DNA of 64,000 bases from the NCBI RefSeq assembly GCF_006491595.2, contig NZ_VEVQ02000005.1, positions 62,001 through 126,000 of the forward strand, read 5' to 3'. The notes beneath the pieces were generated by a model that did no database searches, was not told the origin of the DNA, and worked only from the letters and a program-made list of their open reading frames with translations. Source of the stretch: Flavobacterium jejuense. GTDB lineage: Bacteria; Bacteroidota; Bacteroidia; Flavobacteriales; Flavobacteriaceae. Position 1 is the first letter of the stretch. The number at the start of each line of letters is the position of its first letter. The position numbers and the translations under genes are program-made. Shown here in pieces: positions 9,677 through 18,598 of the stretch.

Positions 9677-10393
9677 TTGAAACGAATAAACACAAAATAT
9701 AGAACAGAAGAAGAAGAAATTATGGACGATTTTTCTCTAGAAGGAGAAGAATTGCGAGATGCTTTGGATAAAATTGCCATAATTAACCAAGTATTAGGAG
9801 GAAACCAACTAACTTTAGCTGGAGTAAAACAATTACTTTCTTCAAATGAAAAGAAAATAACTATTGTTGATGTTGGTTGTGGAAATGGTGATATGTTAAG
9901 AGCTTTGGCCGAATTTGGTAAAAAAAACAACTATATTTTTAATTTGATAGGAATAGATGCTAATGCCTTTACGATTAATCATGCCGAACAATTGTCATCA
10001 AAATATTCCAATATTAGTTACCAATGTTTAGATATTTTTGAAGAAGAATTTGGTAAAATAGAATATGATATATTATTATGTACCTTAACCTTACATCATT
10101 TTAAAAACAATCAAATCGATTATCTTTTAGAATTGTTTGTTAAACAAGCTAAAATAGGAATAGTAATTAATGATTTGCATAGAAATGTCATAGCATATCG
10201 TTTGTTTCAAGCTTTGTGTTTTGTATTTCGGTTAAACAAAATGTCTAGAGAAGATGGATTAGTCTCTATTCTTAGAGGTTTTAAAAAAGAAGAATTAGTA
10301 ACTTTTTCTAAACATAATGATTTAAAAAATTATACAATCAATTGGAAATGGGCTTTTCGTTATCAATGGATTATTCGTAATATAAGATATTAG
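9677..10393 (+). CDS. SAM-dependent methyltransferase of the type III PKS cluster
   Basis: A class I methyltransferase of up to 238 residues. Motif I reads VDVGCGNGDMLRALAEF and the acidic end of strand 2 is GIDAN. Motif IV/post is DILLCTLTLHHF. The longest frame begins with TTG at 9677, only 3 bases after the flavoprotein stop. An ATG at 9722 (MDDFSLEGEEL) is an equally good start and would give 223 residues. Its position between the flavoprotein and the type III PKS suggests O- or C-methylation of the polyketide ring (inference). Confidence 0.85.
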   Translation: MKRINTKYRTEEEEIMDDFSLEGEELRDALDKIAIINQVLGGNQLTLAGVKQLLSSNEKKITIVDVGCGNGDMLRALAEFGKKNNYIFNLIGIDANAFTINHAEQLSSKYSNISYQCLDIFEEEFGKIEYDILLCTLTLHHFKNNQIDYLLELFVKQAKIGIVINDLHRNVIAYRLFQALCFVFRLNKMSREDGLVSILRGFKKEELVTFSKHNDLKNYTINWKWAFRYQWIIRNIRY

Positions 10394-10480
10394 AAATATA
10401 TTCTTTCATCTTCAACCTGTATAGATTAAAATAAAAATAAATTATCATTTGGTATTGCCAATGAGATAAACAAATAATGA

Positions 10481-11533
10481 ATGCCAGTAAAAATAACAAC
10501 TGTTACTACACAACTTCCTAAATTCTATAGAGAGACTGCCGATATATTACCTTTTTTAGATGTTTGGCTGGTTAACCAAGAAGATCGTTTTAAAAGGAAA
10601 GTAAAAAAGATATTTGAAGGAGCAAATGTAGACAAACGCTATTCCATCATGAGTCCAGAAGAAGTTTTTTCTTTGCATTCTTTTGAAGAACGAAATGCTA
10701 TTTATGCCAGAGAAATGATAGTTTTGGGTGAAAAAGTATTGCAAAAAGCTTTAAATAAGGCCAATTGGCAACCAGAAACTATTGATTTCATAATAACCGT
10801 TAGTTGTACTGGAATCATGATTCCTTCATTAGATGCTTACTTAATTAATAAATTGGGGCTAAAACAAGATATTGTTCGTTTACCTGTTACAGAAATGGGT
10901 TGTGTTGGTGGTGTTTCGGGTATTATTTACGCAAAGAATTTTTTAAAAGCCAATCCAAATAAACGTGCAGCAGTAATTACAGTAGAAAGTCCAACGGCTA
11001 CATTTCAATTAGATGATTATTCAATGGCAAATATAGTCAGTGCAGCTATTTTTGGAGATGGTGCTGCATGTGTTTTACTTTCTTCTTATGAAAATGATAT
11101 TGGACCAACAATACTTGATGAATCTATGTATCATTTTTATGATAACGAACACATGATGGGTTTTGAATTGACCAATAAAGGATTGAAAATGATTTTAGAC
11201 ATTGAAGTTCCAGATACAATTGAAGAACATTTCCCAGCAATTTTGCACCCTTTTTTGGAAAGAAATCAATTGAAAATAAAAGATATTGAACACTTAATTT
11301 TTCATCCTGGTGGCAAAAAAATAGTTACCTTAGTAGAAGAATTATTCTTTGAATTAGGAAAGAATATTAATGATACCAAAGAAGTCCTTAGATTATATGG
11401 TAACATGTCGAGTGCCACTGTTTTATACGTTTTAGAAAGAATTATGAATAATCAACCCGAAGCTGGAGAAAAAGGTGTCATGTTAAGTTTTGGTCCTGGT
11501 TTTACAGCACAACGCGTTTTATTAGAATGGTGA
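10481..11533 (+). CDS. Type III polyketide synthase (chalcone/stilbene synthase family)
   Basis: A 350-residue homodimeric-type ketosynthase. The Cys-His-Asn triad is visible as C141 (EMGCVGG), H275 (FHPGGKK) and N308 (YGNMSSAT), with spacing close to that of plant chalcone synthases, and the C-terminal loop LSFGPGFTAQ is present. Bacterial members extend a fatty-acyl starter with malonyl-CoA to give alkylresorcinols, alkylpyrones or related rings. The cluster also carries its own ACP, KAS and dehydratase, so the starter may be made locally and delivered from the ACP. Its stop overlaps the next gene. Product identity is inferred, while family identity is firm. Confidence 0.93.
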   Translation: MPVKITTVTTQLPKFYRETADILPFLDVWLVNQEDRFKRKVKKIFEGANVDKRYSIMSPEEVFSLHSFEERNAIYAREMIVLGEKVLQKALNKANWQPETIDFIITVSCTGIMIPSLDAYLINKLGLKQDIVRLPVTEMGCVGGVSGIIYAKNFLKANPNKRAAVITVESPTATFQLDDYSMANIVSAAIFGDGAACVLLSSYENDIGPTILDESMYHFYDNEHMMGFELTNKGLKMILDIEVPDTIEEHFPAILHPFLERNQLKIKDIEHLIFHPGGKKIVTLVEELFFELGKNINDTKEVLRLYGNMSSATVLYVLERIMNNQPEAGEKGVMLSFGPGFTAQRVLLEW

Positions 11534-11955
11534 TGACAAAAAATGAAATAGTATCAAAATTACCGTATTCAAAACCATTTTTGTTTGTTGACAAACTAAT
11601 TACGATTAATGAAAATGGAGTAGAAGGTATATATACTTTTGATGCTAATTTGGATTTTTACAAAGGTCATTTTAAAGACAATCCAGTTACTCCAGGTGTC
11701 ATTTTAACGGAAACCATGGCACAAATAGGCTTAGTTTGCCTAGGAATTTATTTAAACGAAGGAAAAGAGATAAAAAATATAGGATTTACATCTTCTGAAG
11801 TAGAGTTTTTAAAACCAGTCTATCCAAATGAAAAAGTAACGGTTATTTCTGAAAAGATATATTATCGTTTTGGCAAATTAAAATGTAAGGTAAAAATGCT
11901 AAATGAAAATAAAGAAGAGGTTTGCACAGGAATATTAGCAGGAATGATTTTGTAG
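11527..11955 (+). CDS. FabZ-like 3-hydroxyacyl-ACP dehydratase
   Basis: A 142-residue hotdog-fold protein. The catalytic His and Glu of FabZ/FabA lie in GHFKDNPVTPGVILTETMAQ, and the following region keeps the KFLKPVYPNEKV-like strand (VEFLKPVYPNEKV). The ATG at 11527 overlaps the polyketide synthase. A second ATG at 11533 makes a TGATG stop-start and may be the real start, two residues shorter. It would dehydrate 3-hydroxyacyl-ACP during elongation. No ketoreductase is encoded nearby, so the housekeeping FabG would have to supply that step. Confidence 0.85.
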   Translation: MVMTKNEIVSKLPYSKPFLFVDKLITINENGVEGIYTFDANLDFYKGHFKDNPVTPGVILTETMAQIGLVCLGIYLNEGKEIKNIGFTSSEVEFLKPVYPNEKVTVISEKIYYRFGKLKCKVKMLNENKEEVCTGILAGMIL

Positions 11956-12035
11956 AAAGTTTAAAATTATTTTTTTAATTGACTTTTGAAATTAATTTTT
12001 AAAGTTGACATTGCAATTGTAATTGATTTTTGATA

Positions 12036-13304
12036 TTGAAAAAAAGAGTTGTCATAACAGGTTTAGGAATTGTTGCTCCAAATGGAGTAGGTCTGGATGC
12101 GTTTACTAATGCCATAAAAAATGGGAATTCCGGAATAAAGCATAACCCTGAATTAGAAAGATTACAATTCTCTTGTCAGATTGCAGGAACACCATTAATT
12201 TCTGAAGAAGTAAAACGAAATTATTTCAGCGAATTGGAATTGCGTAATTTCAATTCAACTGGAATTTTATATGGAGTTATTGCAGGTTTAGACGCTTGGA
12301 AAGATGCTGGTCTAGACATTGAAAACAATGAAAATCCAGATTGGAACAGTGGAACTATTTTTGGTACAGGAACTTCTGGAATTGAAAAATTTAGAGAAGC
12401 TATTTATAAGATTGATGATTTTCAAACAAGACGTTTGGGAAGCACAGTTGTAGCTCAAACCATGGGAAGTGGTATTTCGGCTTATTTAGGTGGAAAACTA
12501 GGTTTAGGTAACCAAGTTACAACTAATTCCTCTGCTTGTACAACAGGAACGGAGAGCCTTTTAATGGGCTTTGAACGAATCCAACAAGGTAAAGCCAAAC
12601 GAATGTTAGTGGGAAGCACAAGCGATTCTGGACCTTATATTTGGGGTGGATTTGATGCTATGAGAGTTTGCACTTTTAAACATAATAAGTCACCAGAAAA
12701 AGGCTCAAGGCCAATGAGTGAAACAGCTTCAGGATTTGTACCAGGAAGTGGAGCAGGAGCGTTGGTTATAGAAGAATTAGAATCAGCTTTAGCTAGAGGT
12801 GTTAGAATATATGCTGAAATTCTTGGAGGAAATGTAAATTCGGGTGGACAAAGAGGTGGAGGTACTATGACCTCACCAAATTCTGTAGCAGTACAAAAAT
12901 GCATTATGGATGCTATGGCTGATGCAAATATAAATTCAACTGAAATTGATGTCATAAATGGTCATTTAACCGCTACTTCAAAAGATGCTTTGGAAATTGA
13001 AAATTGGACAAAAGCTTTAAATAGAAAAGGAACTAACTTTCCTTATATCAATTCATTAAAATCAATGATAGGTCACGGCTTATCAGCTTCTGGAAGTATG
13101 GAATGTGTAGCATCAATCCTTCAAATTTATAATGATTTCATTTTTCCAACTATTAATTGTGAAGATTTAAATAAGGAAATAAAAACATTGATTTCATCTG
13201 ATAGAATTCCGCAACAGTTCATTAAGAAATCAATAAATGTTATTGCTAAAGCTAGTTTTGGTTTTGGTGATGTAAATGGATGTGTTATCTTTAAGAAATT
13301 TTAA
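12036..13304 (+). CDS. Beta-ketoacyl-ACP synthase (KAS I/II type)
   Basis: A 422-residue condensing enzyme. The KAS triad is complete: C168 in NSSACTTG, H310 in NGHLTAT and H347 in KSMIGHGLSASG (numbered from 12036). The first His motif departs from the usual AHGTGTPxGD, reading NGHLTATSKDA, as in specialised KAS proteins. No ATG fits the N-terminus. A TTG at 12036 gives MKKRVVITGLG, the canonical KAS opening, and a TTG at 12030 would add two residues. The long AT-rich gap after the dehydratase may contain a second promoter. It probably elongates acyl chains on the ACP encoded next. Confidence 0.9.
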   Translation: MKKRVVITGLGIVAPNGVGLDAFTNAIKNGNSGIKHNPELERLQFSCQIAGTPLISEEVKRNYFSELELRNFNSTGILYGVIAGLDAWKDAGLDIENNENPDWNSGTIFGTGTSGIEKFREAIYKIDDFQTRRLGSTVVAQTMGSGISAYLGGKLGLGNQVTTNSSACTTGTESLLMGFERIQQGKAKRMLVGSTSDSGPYIWGGFDAMRVCTFKHNKSPEKGSRPMSETASGFVPGSGAGALVIEELESALARGVRIYAEILGGNVNSGGQRGGGTMTSPNSVAVQKCIMDAMADANINSTEIDVINGHLTATSKDALEIENWTKALNRKGTNFPYINSLKSMIGHGLSASGSMECVASILQIYNDFIFPTINCEDLNKEIKTLISSDRIPQQFIKKSINVIAKASFGFGDVNGCVIFKKF

Positions 13305-13328
13305 AAAATTATATAGTGTATTATAAAA

Positions 13329-13586
13329 ATGATGAATAAAGAAGAAATAATTGAAAAGTTGAAGCCTATTGTAGCTCCTTTTGTTAAGAACGAAGTAGCT
13401 TTTGCTAATCTAACCGATAAAACCGATTTTATAACAGATCTAAATATAAATTCAGCAAATTTAGTAGATATTGTTTTAGATATTGAAGAAGCATTTGAGA
13501 TTGAAATAGATAATGAATCAATGGAAAAAATGCTTAATATTGAAAATACGATTGCTATTATTCAAACTAAATTGGAAGAAAAATGA
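13329..13586 (+). CDS. Acyl carrier protein
   Basis: An acidic 85-residue four-helix carrier protein. The phosphopantetheine serine is in LNINSANLVDIVLDIEEAF, so the usual DSL is NSA, and the following acidic helix is the normal partner-recognition helix. It starts 24 bases after the KAS gene, and its stop overlaps the start of a phosphopantetheinyl transferase by 4 bases, so all three are expressed together. It should carry the acyl or starter chain for the cluster. Confidence 0.88.
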   Translation: MMNKEEIIEKLKPIVAPFVKNEVAFANLTDKTDFITDLNINSANLVDIVLDIEEAFEIEIDNESMEKMLNIENTIAIIQTKLEEK

Positions 13587-14077
13587 TAGGTAATGATGTA
13601 GTAGATTTGGCTATAGCTAAAATAGAAAGTAATTGGAAACGCAAAGGATTTCTTTCTAAACTATTTACCGCATATGAACAAGATCTAATTCAAAAGACTT
13701 CTAATCAAGAGGAGATGGTTTGGGTACTTTGGAGTTTAAAAGAAAGTACTTATAAAGCTTATCAAAGAATAAAGTATAACCGAGGATTTTATCCAAAAAA
13801 AATAGAGATTCAATCTTTGCAAATAATTGATGAAAAGTATTTTGCAACCATTTCTTTATTCAATGAAACATTCCATGGACAAACACTTATTGATAATAAA
13901 ATGATTCATTCTTTAGTACTAGTATCTAATTTAGAATTTAAAAAAATAACGAATTATACTACAAATTCAATTTTAAAAGATAAAAATTCACTACCTTACT
14001 GTTCAATTTCAAATAATCCTTTGTCCATAAGTCATCATGGGACTTTTAAAAAAATTGTTCAGTTACATTTAAATTAA
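13583..14077 (+). CDS. 4'-phosphopantetheinyl transferase
   Basis: A 164-residue protein of the Sfp/AcpS superfamily. The magnesium and CoA-binding elements are recognisable as IGNDVVDL at the N-terminus and WSLKESTYKA at about residues 50-59. It starts with ATGA overlapping the ACP stop and so is translationally coupled to its probable substrate. It would convert that apo-ACP to the holo form. Having a dedicated activating enzyme suggests the carrier is not served well by the housekeeping AcpS (inference). Confidence 0.87.
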   Translation: MIGNDVVDLAIAKIESNWKRKGFLSKLFTAYEQDLIQKTSNQEEMVWVLWSLKESTYKAYQRIKYNRGFYPKKIEIQSLQIIDEKYFATISLFNETFHGQTLIDNKMIHSLVLVSNLEFKKITNYTTNSILKDKNSLPYCSISNNPLSISHHGTFKKIVQLHLN

Positions 14078-14091
14078 TAATATAAAATAAG

Positions 14092-15822
14092 ATGTCAAAA
14101 CCTAAAGTAAAGAAACTAGGAGAATTGGCTTCAACTGCCATTTGTGGAAATGATATTAGTTCTTCCGTTTTATACGTCTCAGCTTTATCAATTTTTTATG
14201 CAGGTCAATATGCTTGGGTAACGCTATTAATAGTCGCTTTTGTACTTTTTTTATTTCGAAAAATATATGGTGAAGTAGTAGGTGCATTGCCTTTAAATGG
14301 AGGAGCATATAATGCTTTATTAAATACAACTAGTAAACAACTAGCTTCAATTGCAGCTACTCTTACTTTATTGTCTTATATGGCAACCGCTGTAATTTCA
14401 GGCAATGAAGCCATGCATTATTTACATCACATATTTCCTTCGATGAACGTTTTAATTGCAACTGTAGTTTTATTAGGACTTTTTGCAGCTTTGGTTATAG
14501 GTGGTATTTCAGAATCTGCAAAAGTAGCTATCGGTATCTTTATTTTTCATTTATTCTCCTTAATAATCTTAACCTTTTTTATTCTTTATTACTTTTTTTA
14601 CAACGGTTTAGATCAATTCATTGAAAACTGGCATTTACCAACTCATGGTAGCATCACTATGGCCATCTTTTTAGGTTTTTCAGCATCTATGTTAGGAGTT
14701 TCAGGATTTGAAAGTTCAGCAAACTTTGTAGAAGAACAAAGAAAAGGTGTTTTCCCAAAGACACTAAGAAATATGTGGATTGTTGTAAGTATTATTAATC
14801 CTTTAATGGCATTTTTTGCTTTGAGTATATTTAATATGGATACTTTACAAAGTGATGCTTTTCAAAATACCTTATTAATAGAAATGGGATTATTTGTTGG
14901 AGGTAAATGGATAGCTTTGTTAATTGCTATTGATGCTGTTTTAGTATTAAGTGGAGCTGTTTTAACAAGCTATGTAGGAGTTTCTGGTTTATTGGAACGA
15001 ATGACTTTAGATAGAATATTACCAAATGCATTATTGAAAAAGAATAAAAAAGGAAGTTCTTATCGTATAATCGCATTATTTTTCATTCTTAGTGTTTCTG
15101 TATTGTGGATTACAAATGGTAATGTAAAATTATTAGCAGGTGTGTATACTATTTCTTTTCTATCAGTAATGGCATTATTTGGTTTTGGAAATATTTTACT
15201 GAAATTGAAAAGAGCTAAATTACCAAGGCCTGAAAAAGCGAGTTGGTTAGGAGTTATTATAGCCATTATTGCTGTATTAATAGCTTTAGCTGGAAATATC
15301 CTAATGGAACCAAAAGATGATTTGCCAAGTAATGTAGAAGTATTTTTACCTTATTTTCTTGTAACTATAGGGTTCATTGTAATTATGCTAAGAAGAATTG
15401 TTTTACTTAAAGCTATTTTAAGTATTTTTAAATATTTGAATACCAAAATTATTAACACTATTAATAGCATTATCATTCAAGAATTTGTTTTTTTTACAAA
15501 AAATGATGACTTACAACATTTAAATATTGTAATGTTATATATAAAAGAAAATGAACACACGAAAAGAATTAAAATTGTTACCGTTCTAAAACCTAATGAA
15601 ACTGCTTCTGAAAGATTAAAAAAAGATATTGAATTTTTAGATCGTGAATATCCTGAAATAAAAATTGATTTTATCGAAATGGAAGGAGAGTTTGGACCAA
15701 AACTTATCAATGAACTATCTGATAAATGGAAGATTCCAGTAAACTTTATGTTTATTGCATCACCAAGTGATAAATTCCCTTATAAAATAGAAGAATTAGG
15801 CGGTGTAAGACTTATAATGTAA
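14092..15822 (+). CDS. APC-superfamily permease with soluble C-terminal domain
   Basis: A 576-residue protein with about 12 hydrophobic helices in the first 450 residues and the APC opening pattern (ASTAICGNDISSSVLYVSAL, GALPLNGGAYNALL, FSASMLGVSGFESSANF). Residues about 470-576 are soluble and resemble a universal-stress or nucleotide-binding-like domain. The gene is 14 bases after the phosphopantetheinyl transferase, so it may be read with the polyketide cluster, but the family usually moves amino acids. Whether it belongs functionally to the cluster is open. It converges with the DnaQ-like gene with only 2 bases between the stops and no hairpin. Confidence 0.85.
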   Translation: MSKPKVKKLGELASTAICGNDISSSVLYVSALSIFYAGQYAWVTLLIVAFVLFLFRKIYGEVVGALPLNGGAYNALLNTTSKQLASIAATLTLLSYMATAVISGNEAMHYLHHIFPSMNVLIATVVLLGLFAALVIGGISESAKVAIGIFIFHLFSLIILTFFILYYFFYNGLDQFIENWHLPTHGSITMAIFLGFSASMLGVSGFESSANFVEEQRKGVFPKTLRNMWIVVSIINPLMAFFALSIFNMDTLQSDAFQNTLLIEMGLFVGGKWIALLIAIDAVLVLSGAVLTSYVGVSGLLERMTLDRILPNALLKKNKKGSSYRIIALFFILSVSVLWITNGNVKLLAGVYTISFLSVMALFGFGNILLKLKRAKLPRPEKASWLGVIIAIIAVLIALAGNILMEPKDDLPSNVEVFLPYFLVTIGFIVIMLRRIVLLKAILSIFKYLNTKIINTINSIIIQEFVFFTKNDDLQHLNIVMLYIKENEHTKRIKIVTVLKPNETASERLKKDIEFLDREYPEIKIDFIEMEGEFGPKLINELSDKWKIPVNFMFIASPSDKFPYKIEELGGVRLIM

Positions 15823-15824
15823 TA

Positions 15825-16427
15825 TTAAATGTCAAGTTTTCTTTTTAGTTTTAAAAAGAGTAAAGCTGTTAAATAAGCATCACCACTTGAAGTATGACGG
15901 TCTGTTTTTCTTATTTTAAAAACATCACATAATTCATCAAGTGAAGTATGTTGCTCATCTGGAAAATGTTTTAATTTCTGATACATAATATCTGTATCCA
16001 TGTATTGATTTTTTAATCTTCCAGCATCTAGCCTATTAAGAGCTTCGTTAATTATTTCAATATCGAAAGAGATATGATGTCCTATAAGTGTGGCTGATTT
16101 AATAAAGTTTAAAAAAGTAATAATTGCTTCTCTTTCAGTTAATTTTTCTTCATTTCCATCTTTTAAAATACCATGTATGTGAACAGAAGTAGCCTTAAAA
16201 ACTGTCTGAGAGATAAAAACTTCATAATAATCATTAACAACAATTTTATTATTCACAATTGCTACAGCTCCAATAGATAAAATACGATCTTCTTTTATAT
16301 CTAATCCAGTAGTTTCACAATCAAATACAACATATCGTTTGGGATTTGTCTTTATATTAAAATAAGCCAAATATTCTATCCAAAAAGAAGGATATTCTTT
16401 AATTATATTTTTAAAAGGCCATTTCAT
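15825..16427 (-). CDS. DnaQ-like 3'-5' exonuclease (DEDDh)
   Basis: A 200-residue protein of the PolIII-epsilon/RNase T family. ExoI is FDCETTGLD (Asp and Glu metal ligands), ExoII is GHHISFDIEI, and ExoIII is HTSSGDAYLTALL with the His and Asp of DEDDh. It starts one base after the stop of the cNMP/CBS/DUF294 gene upstream. This gene pair commonly travels with VC_2705-type symporters and acs in other bacteria. It is unlikely to be the replicative proofreading subunit, and its substrate is unknown. Confidence 0.9.
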   Translation of the reverse strand: MKWPFKNIIKEYPSFWIEYLAYFNIKTNPKRYVVFDCETTGLDIKEDRILSIGAVAIVNNKIVVNDYYEVFISQTVFKATSVHIHGILKDGNEEKLTEREAIITFLNFIKSATLIGHHISFDIEIINEALNRLDAGRLKNQYMDTDIMYQKLKHFPDEQHTSLDELCDVFKIRKTDRHTSSGDAYLTALLFLKLKRKLDI

Positions 16428-16428
16428 A

Positions 16429-18348
16429 TTACGTAAAATAAGTTAACTTAAAGCGGTTTTTAATTATTTCTTGAACATCATTAATAGGTTGAAAATCATT
16501 CTTAAGTTTTACTTTATCCAATTTGGTTAACTCTTTTAAATTTAAGTATCTACCATCTGAATTATACAACAATCCTTCTTCGGTTCTAAATTTTAAAAGT
16601 TCTAGAAAAGCTTCTTCACATGAATTATAAACAACAGCATTTTGTGGTTCGATTTCTGCAAGTTTTGCATATCTTAAAGCTGTGTTATTAATATTTCTTA
16701 TTCCCGAACTTAAAATCAGTATCCTTGCAGCATCTATTAGGGGTAATAAAGCTCTTGACTTTATATCAAAAGTATCTTTATGTTCTCCATCATTCTCAAC
16801 AAGAAATTGTCTAAAAAAACCTAATGGAACTGGATTTTCTAATGCATTTGCACCTAAATAAGCATAAAATAATTGATTATCATATGTTTCTTTTAAAATT
16901 GTATCTGTTATTGCATGCATTAAATTTTCATCTCCATAAACAAAGTCATAATCAAAAAATATAGTACACATTAAAATTCCTTTTTCACCAGGTGAGTGAA
17001 TCCAATTATAAAATTGATTTTTCCATTCACTAACTGTTCTACACCATAAAGGATTACTAGCCATCATGTTTGCTGGACAAAATTCGTAACCAACTTTATT
17101 TAATTTTTTAGTAACAATTTCTGCTAATGTTAAAAAATAGTTTTTAACTTCATCATACCTTTCATCGCTAACATCCTCAAAAACTAAAGCATTATCTTGA
17201 TCCGTTAATAATAATTGTTCTTTTCTTCCTTGACTTCCTATATTTAACCAAGTAAATTGAGTAGGAGGAGGAATACCCATTTTTTCAATTGCTTGCTCAA
17301 TTGCTCTTTTGGTAATAGCTATATTAAGTTCTCCTACAATAGAACAAATATGATAAATAGGAATATTTTTATCTATAGAATTTTGAATCAAATCAGTAAC
17401 TTTTTGTCTAATATTTCTTAAATCTTCTGTATTTTGAGCTCGTCTTGTTTGTCGCAATAAAACTCCTGGATTATTAGCTTGTGCAACAACGATATCATGT
17501 TCAGAAATGATTCCTTTTATTTCAGATAGGTTAGTACCATCTTTTGTAACACATAAATGACCTACATTATGTTTTAACATCATCAATTGTGCTTCCACAA
17601 TAGAAATATTTTCAGCTACAGTTATAACTGGTGAGGACATAATTTTATTTATAGTAGTGTCAATTGGAAACAAACCTGTTGCTATTTTTGATCGTAAATC
17701 TTTATCTGTTAAAATACCAACAGGTAATTTATTTTCATGAATTATTATACTACCTATTTTTTTACTTGACATTGTTTGTGCAACATACCTTGTAATATCT
17801 AAAGTAGATGCAGTAACTGGATTTTTAGTGTAATGAATAGGTTGGTAGTATTGAATTTCACTAGAATTATCATCATAAATTACATTTTCAGAAAGTAATT
17901 TTCCTTTATTTTTCTTATCTAATGGGTTTCGAGTGTTTGAAGCAAAACTTTGTAATAAAAATTCTAAAACTTTAGTGTTTTTTATAACAATAGGCTTAAA
18001 AATATCAATTGGAATAGCATAAACAATACTCTCTTCACGAGCTTTAGCATTCATAAGGTAATTATCTTTTGCGAAAAATGGACGAAGTCCTAAAATATCA
18101 CCTTCATCACATTTATCAATTAACACATCATCTGAATCTGAGGTTATACTTAAACCTATTGCACCAGATGCTACTACATAAAATGAATCATGTGTACCAT
18201 CATTAACTTTAAAGAGATAGTCATTTTTTTCTAAATATAAGACAGTAACATTTCTTGCAATTTCAAGTAAATTTTCGTCATTAATACTTTTGAACGGATG
18301 AAACTTTCTTAGAAAATCTTGTATACGTTCAGCTATTGCATTTTTCAT
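16429..18348 (-). CDS. cNMP-binding/CBS-pair/DUF294 nucleotidyltransferase-like protein
   Basis: A 639-residue cytoplasmic protein. Domains in order are a cyclic-nucleotide-binding beta-roll (about 15-135), two CBS motifs (about 175-300), a GlnD-like DUF294 nucleotidyltransferase domain with GSQGRKEQLLLTDQDNALVF (about 370-390; the DxD pair is present), and a helical C-terminal DUF294_C domain. Such proteins sense nucleotides and are thought to modify or regulate a partner, often in acetate or propionate loci, but the reaction is not established. It forms an operon with the exonuclease. Its role in controlling acetate uptake or Acs is an inference from conserved gene neighbourhoods. Confidence 0.88.
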   Translation of the reverse strand: MKNAIAERIQDFLRKFHPFKSINDENLLEIARNVTVLYLEKNDYLFKVNDGTHDSFYVVASGAIGLSITSDSDDVLIDKCDEGDILGLRPFFAKDNYLMNAKAREESIVYAIPIDIFKPIVIKNTKVLEFLLQSFASNTRNPLDKKNKGKLLSENVIYDDNSSEIQYYQPIHYTKNPVTASTLDITRYVAQTMSSKKIGSIIIHENKLPVGILTDKDLRSKIATGLFPIDTTINKIMSSPVITVAENISIVEAQLMMLKHNVGHLCVTKDGTNLSEIKGIISEHDIVVAQANNPGVLLRQTRRAQNTEDLRNIRQKVTDLIQNSIDKNIPIYHICSIVGELNIAITKRAIEQAIEKMGIPPPTQFTWLNIGSQGRKEQLLLTDQDNALVFEDVSDERYDEVKNYFLTLAEIVTKKLNKVGYEFCPANMMASNPLWCRTVSEWKNQFYNWIHSPGEKGILMCTIFFDYDFVYGDENLMHAITDTILKETYDNQLFYAYLGANALENPVPLGFFRQFLVENDGEHKDTFDIKSRALLPLIDAARILILSSGIRNINNTALRYAKLAEIEPQNAVVYNSCEEAFLELLKFRTEEGLLYNSDGRYLNLKELTKLDKVKLKNDFQPINDVQEIIKNRFKLTYFT

Positions 18349-18556
18349 AAATTATTGAATTCTATTGGTGTATCCTTATTTATGTTAAAAGTATAAATTT
18401 TTAAGCGAACTTACAGTATTATTGAATTTTGTTTGTTATAAGCTTTTTTTAAACCAATAAGTAATTTTTTTATGTTTAGATTTAACTTATTTTTAAATTA
18501 TCTTTTAAAAAAGCATATATTTTTTCTTAAAAATGATTTTTTTAAAAAAAAAATAT

Positions 18557-18578
18557 TACTTTTACGTAATCGATTACG
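18557..18578 (+). promoter_or_regulatory. Promoter -7-like box plus LacI-type operator for kduI operon
   Basis: The perfect 14-bp palindrome CGTAATCGATTACG is at 18565-18578. It is immediately preceded by TACTTTTA (18557-18564), which fits the Bacteroidota -7 consensus TAnnTTTG at all but the last base. The operator would cover the transcription start. It lies 20 bases upstream of the kduI ATG. Confidence 0.85.
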
Positions 18579-18598
18579 GAAATATAAAATACAAATTA

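Noticed and set aside
9559..9930. Minus-strand 123-codon ORF across the flavoprotein/methyltransferase junction
   Set aside because: It overlaps two well-supported genes, has an implausible composition and shows no domain.
18533..18598. Longer start for kduI with 22 extra residues
   Set aside because: The -7-like box and operator lie inside this stretch, and the ATG at 18599 gives the standard 278-residue length.
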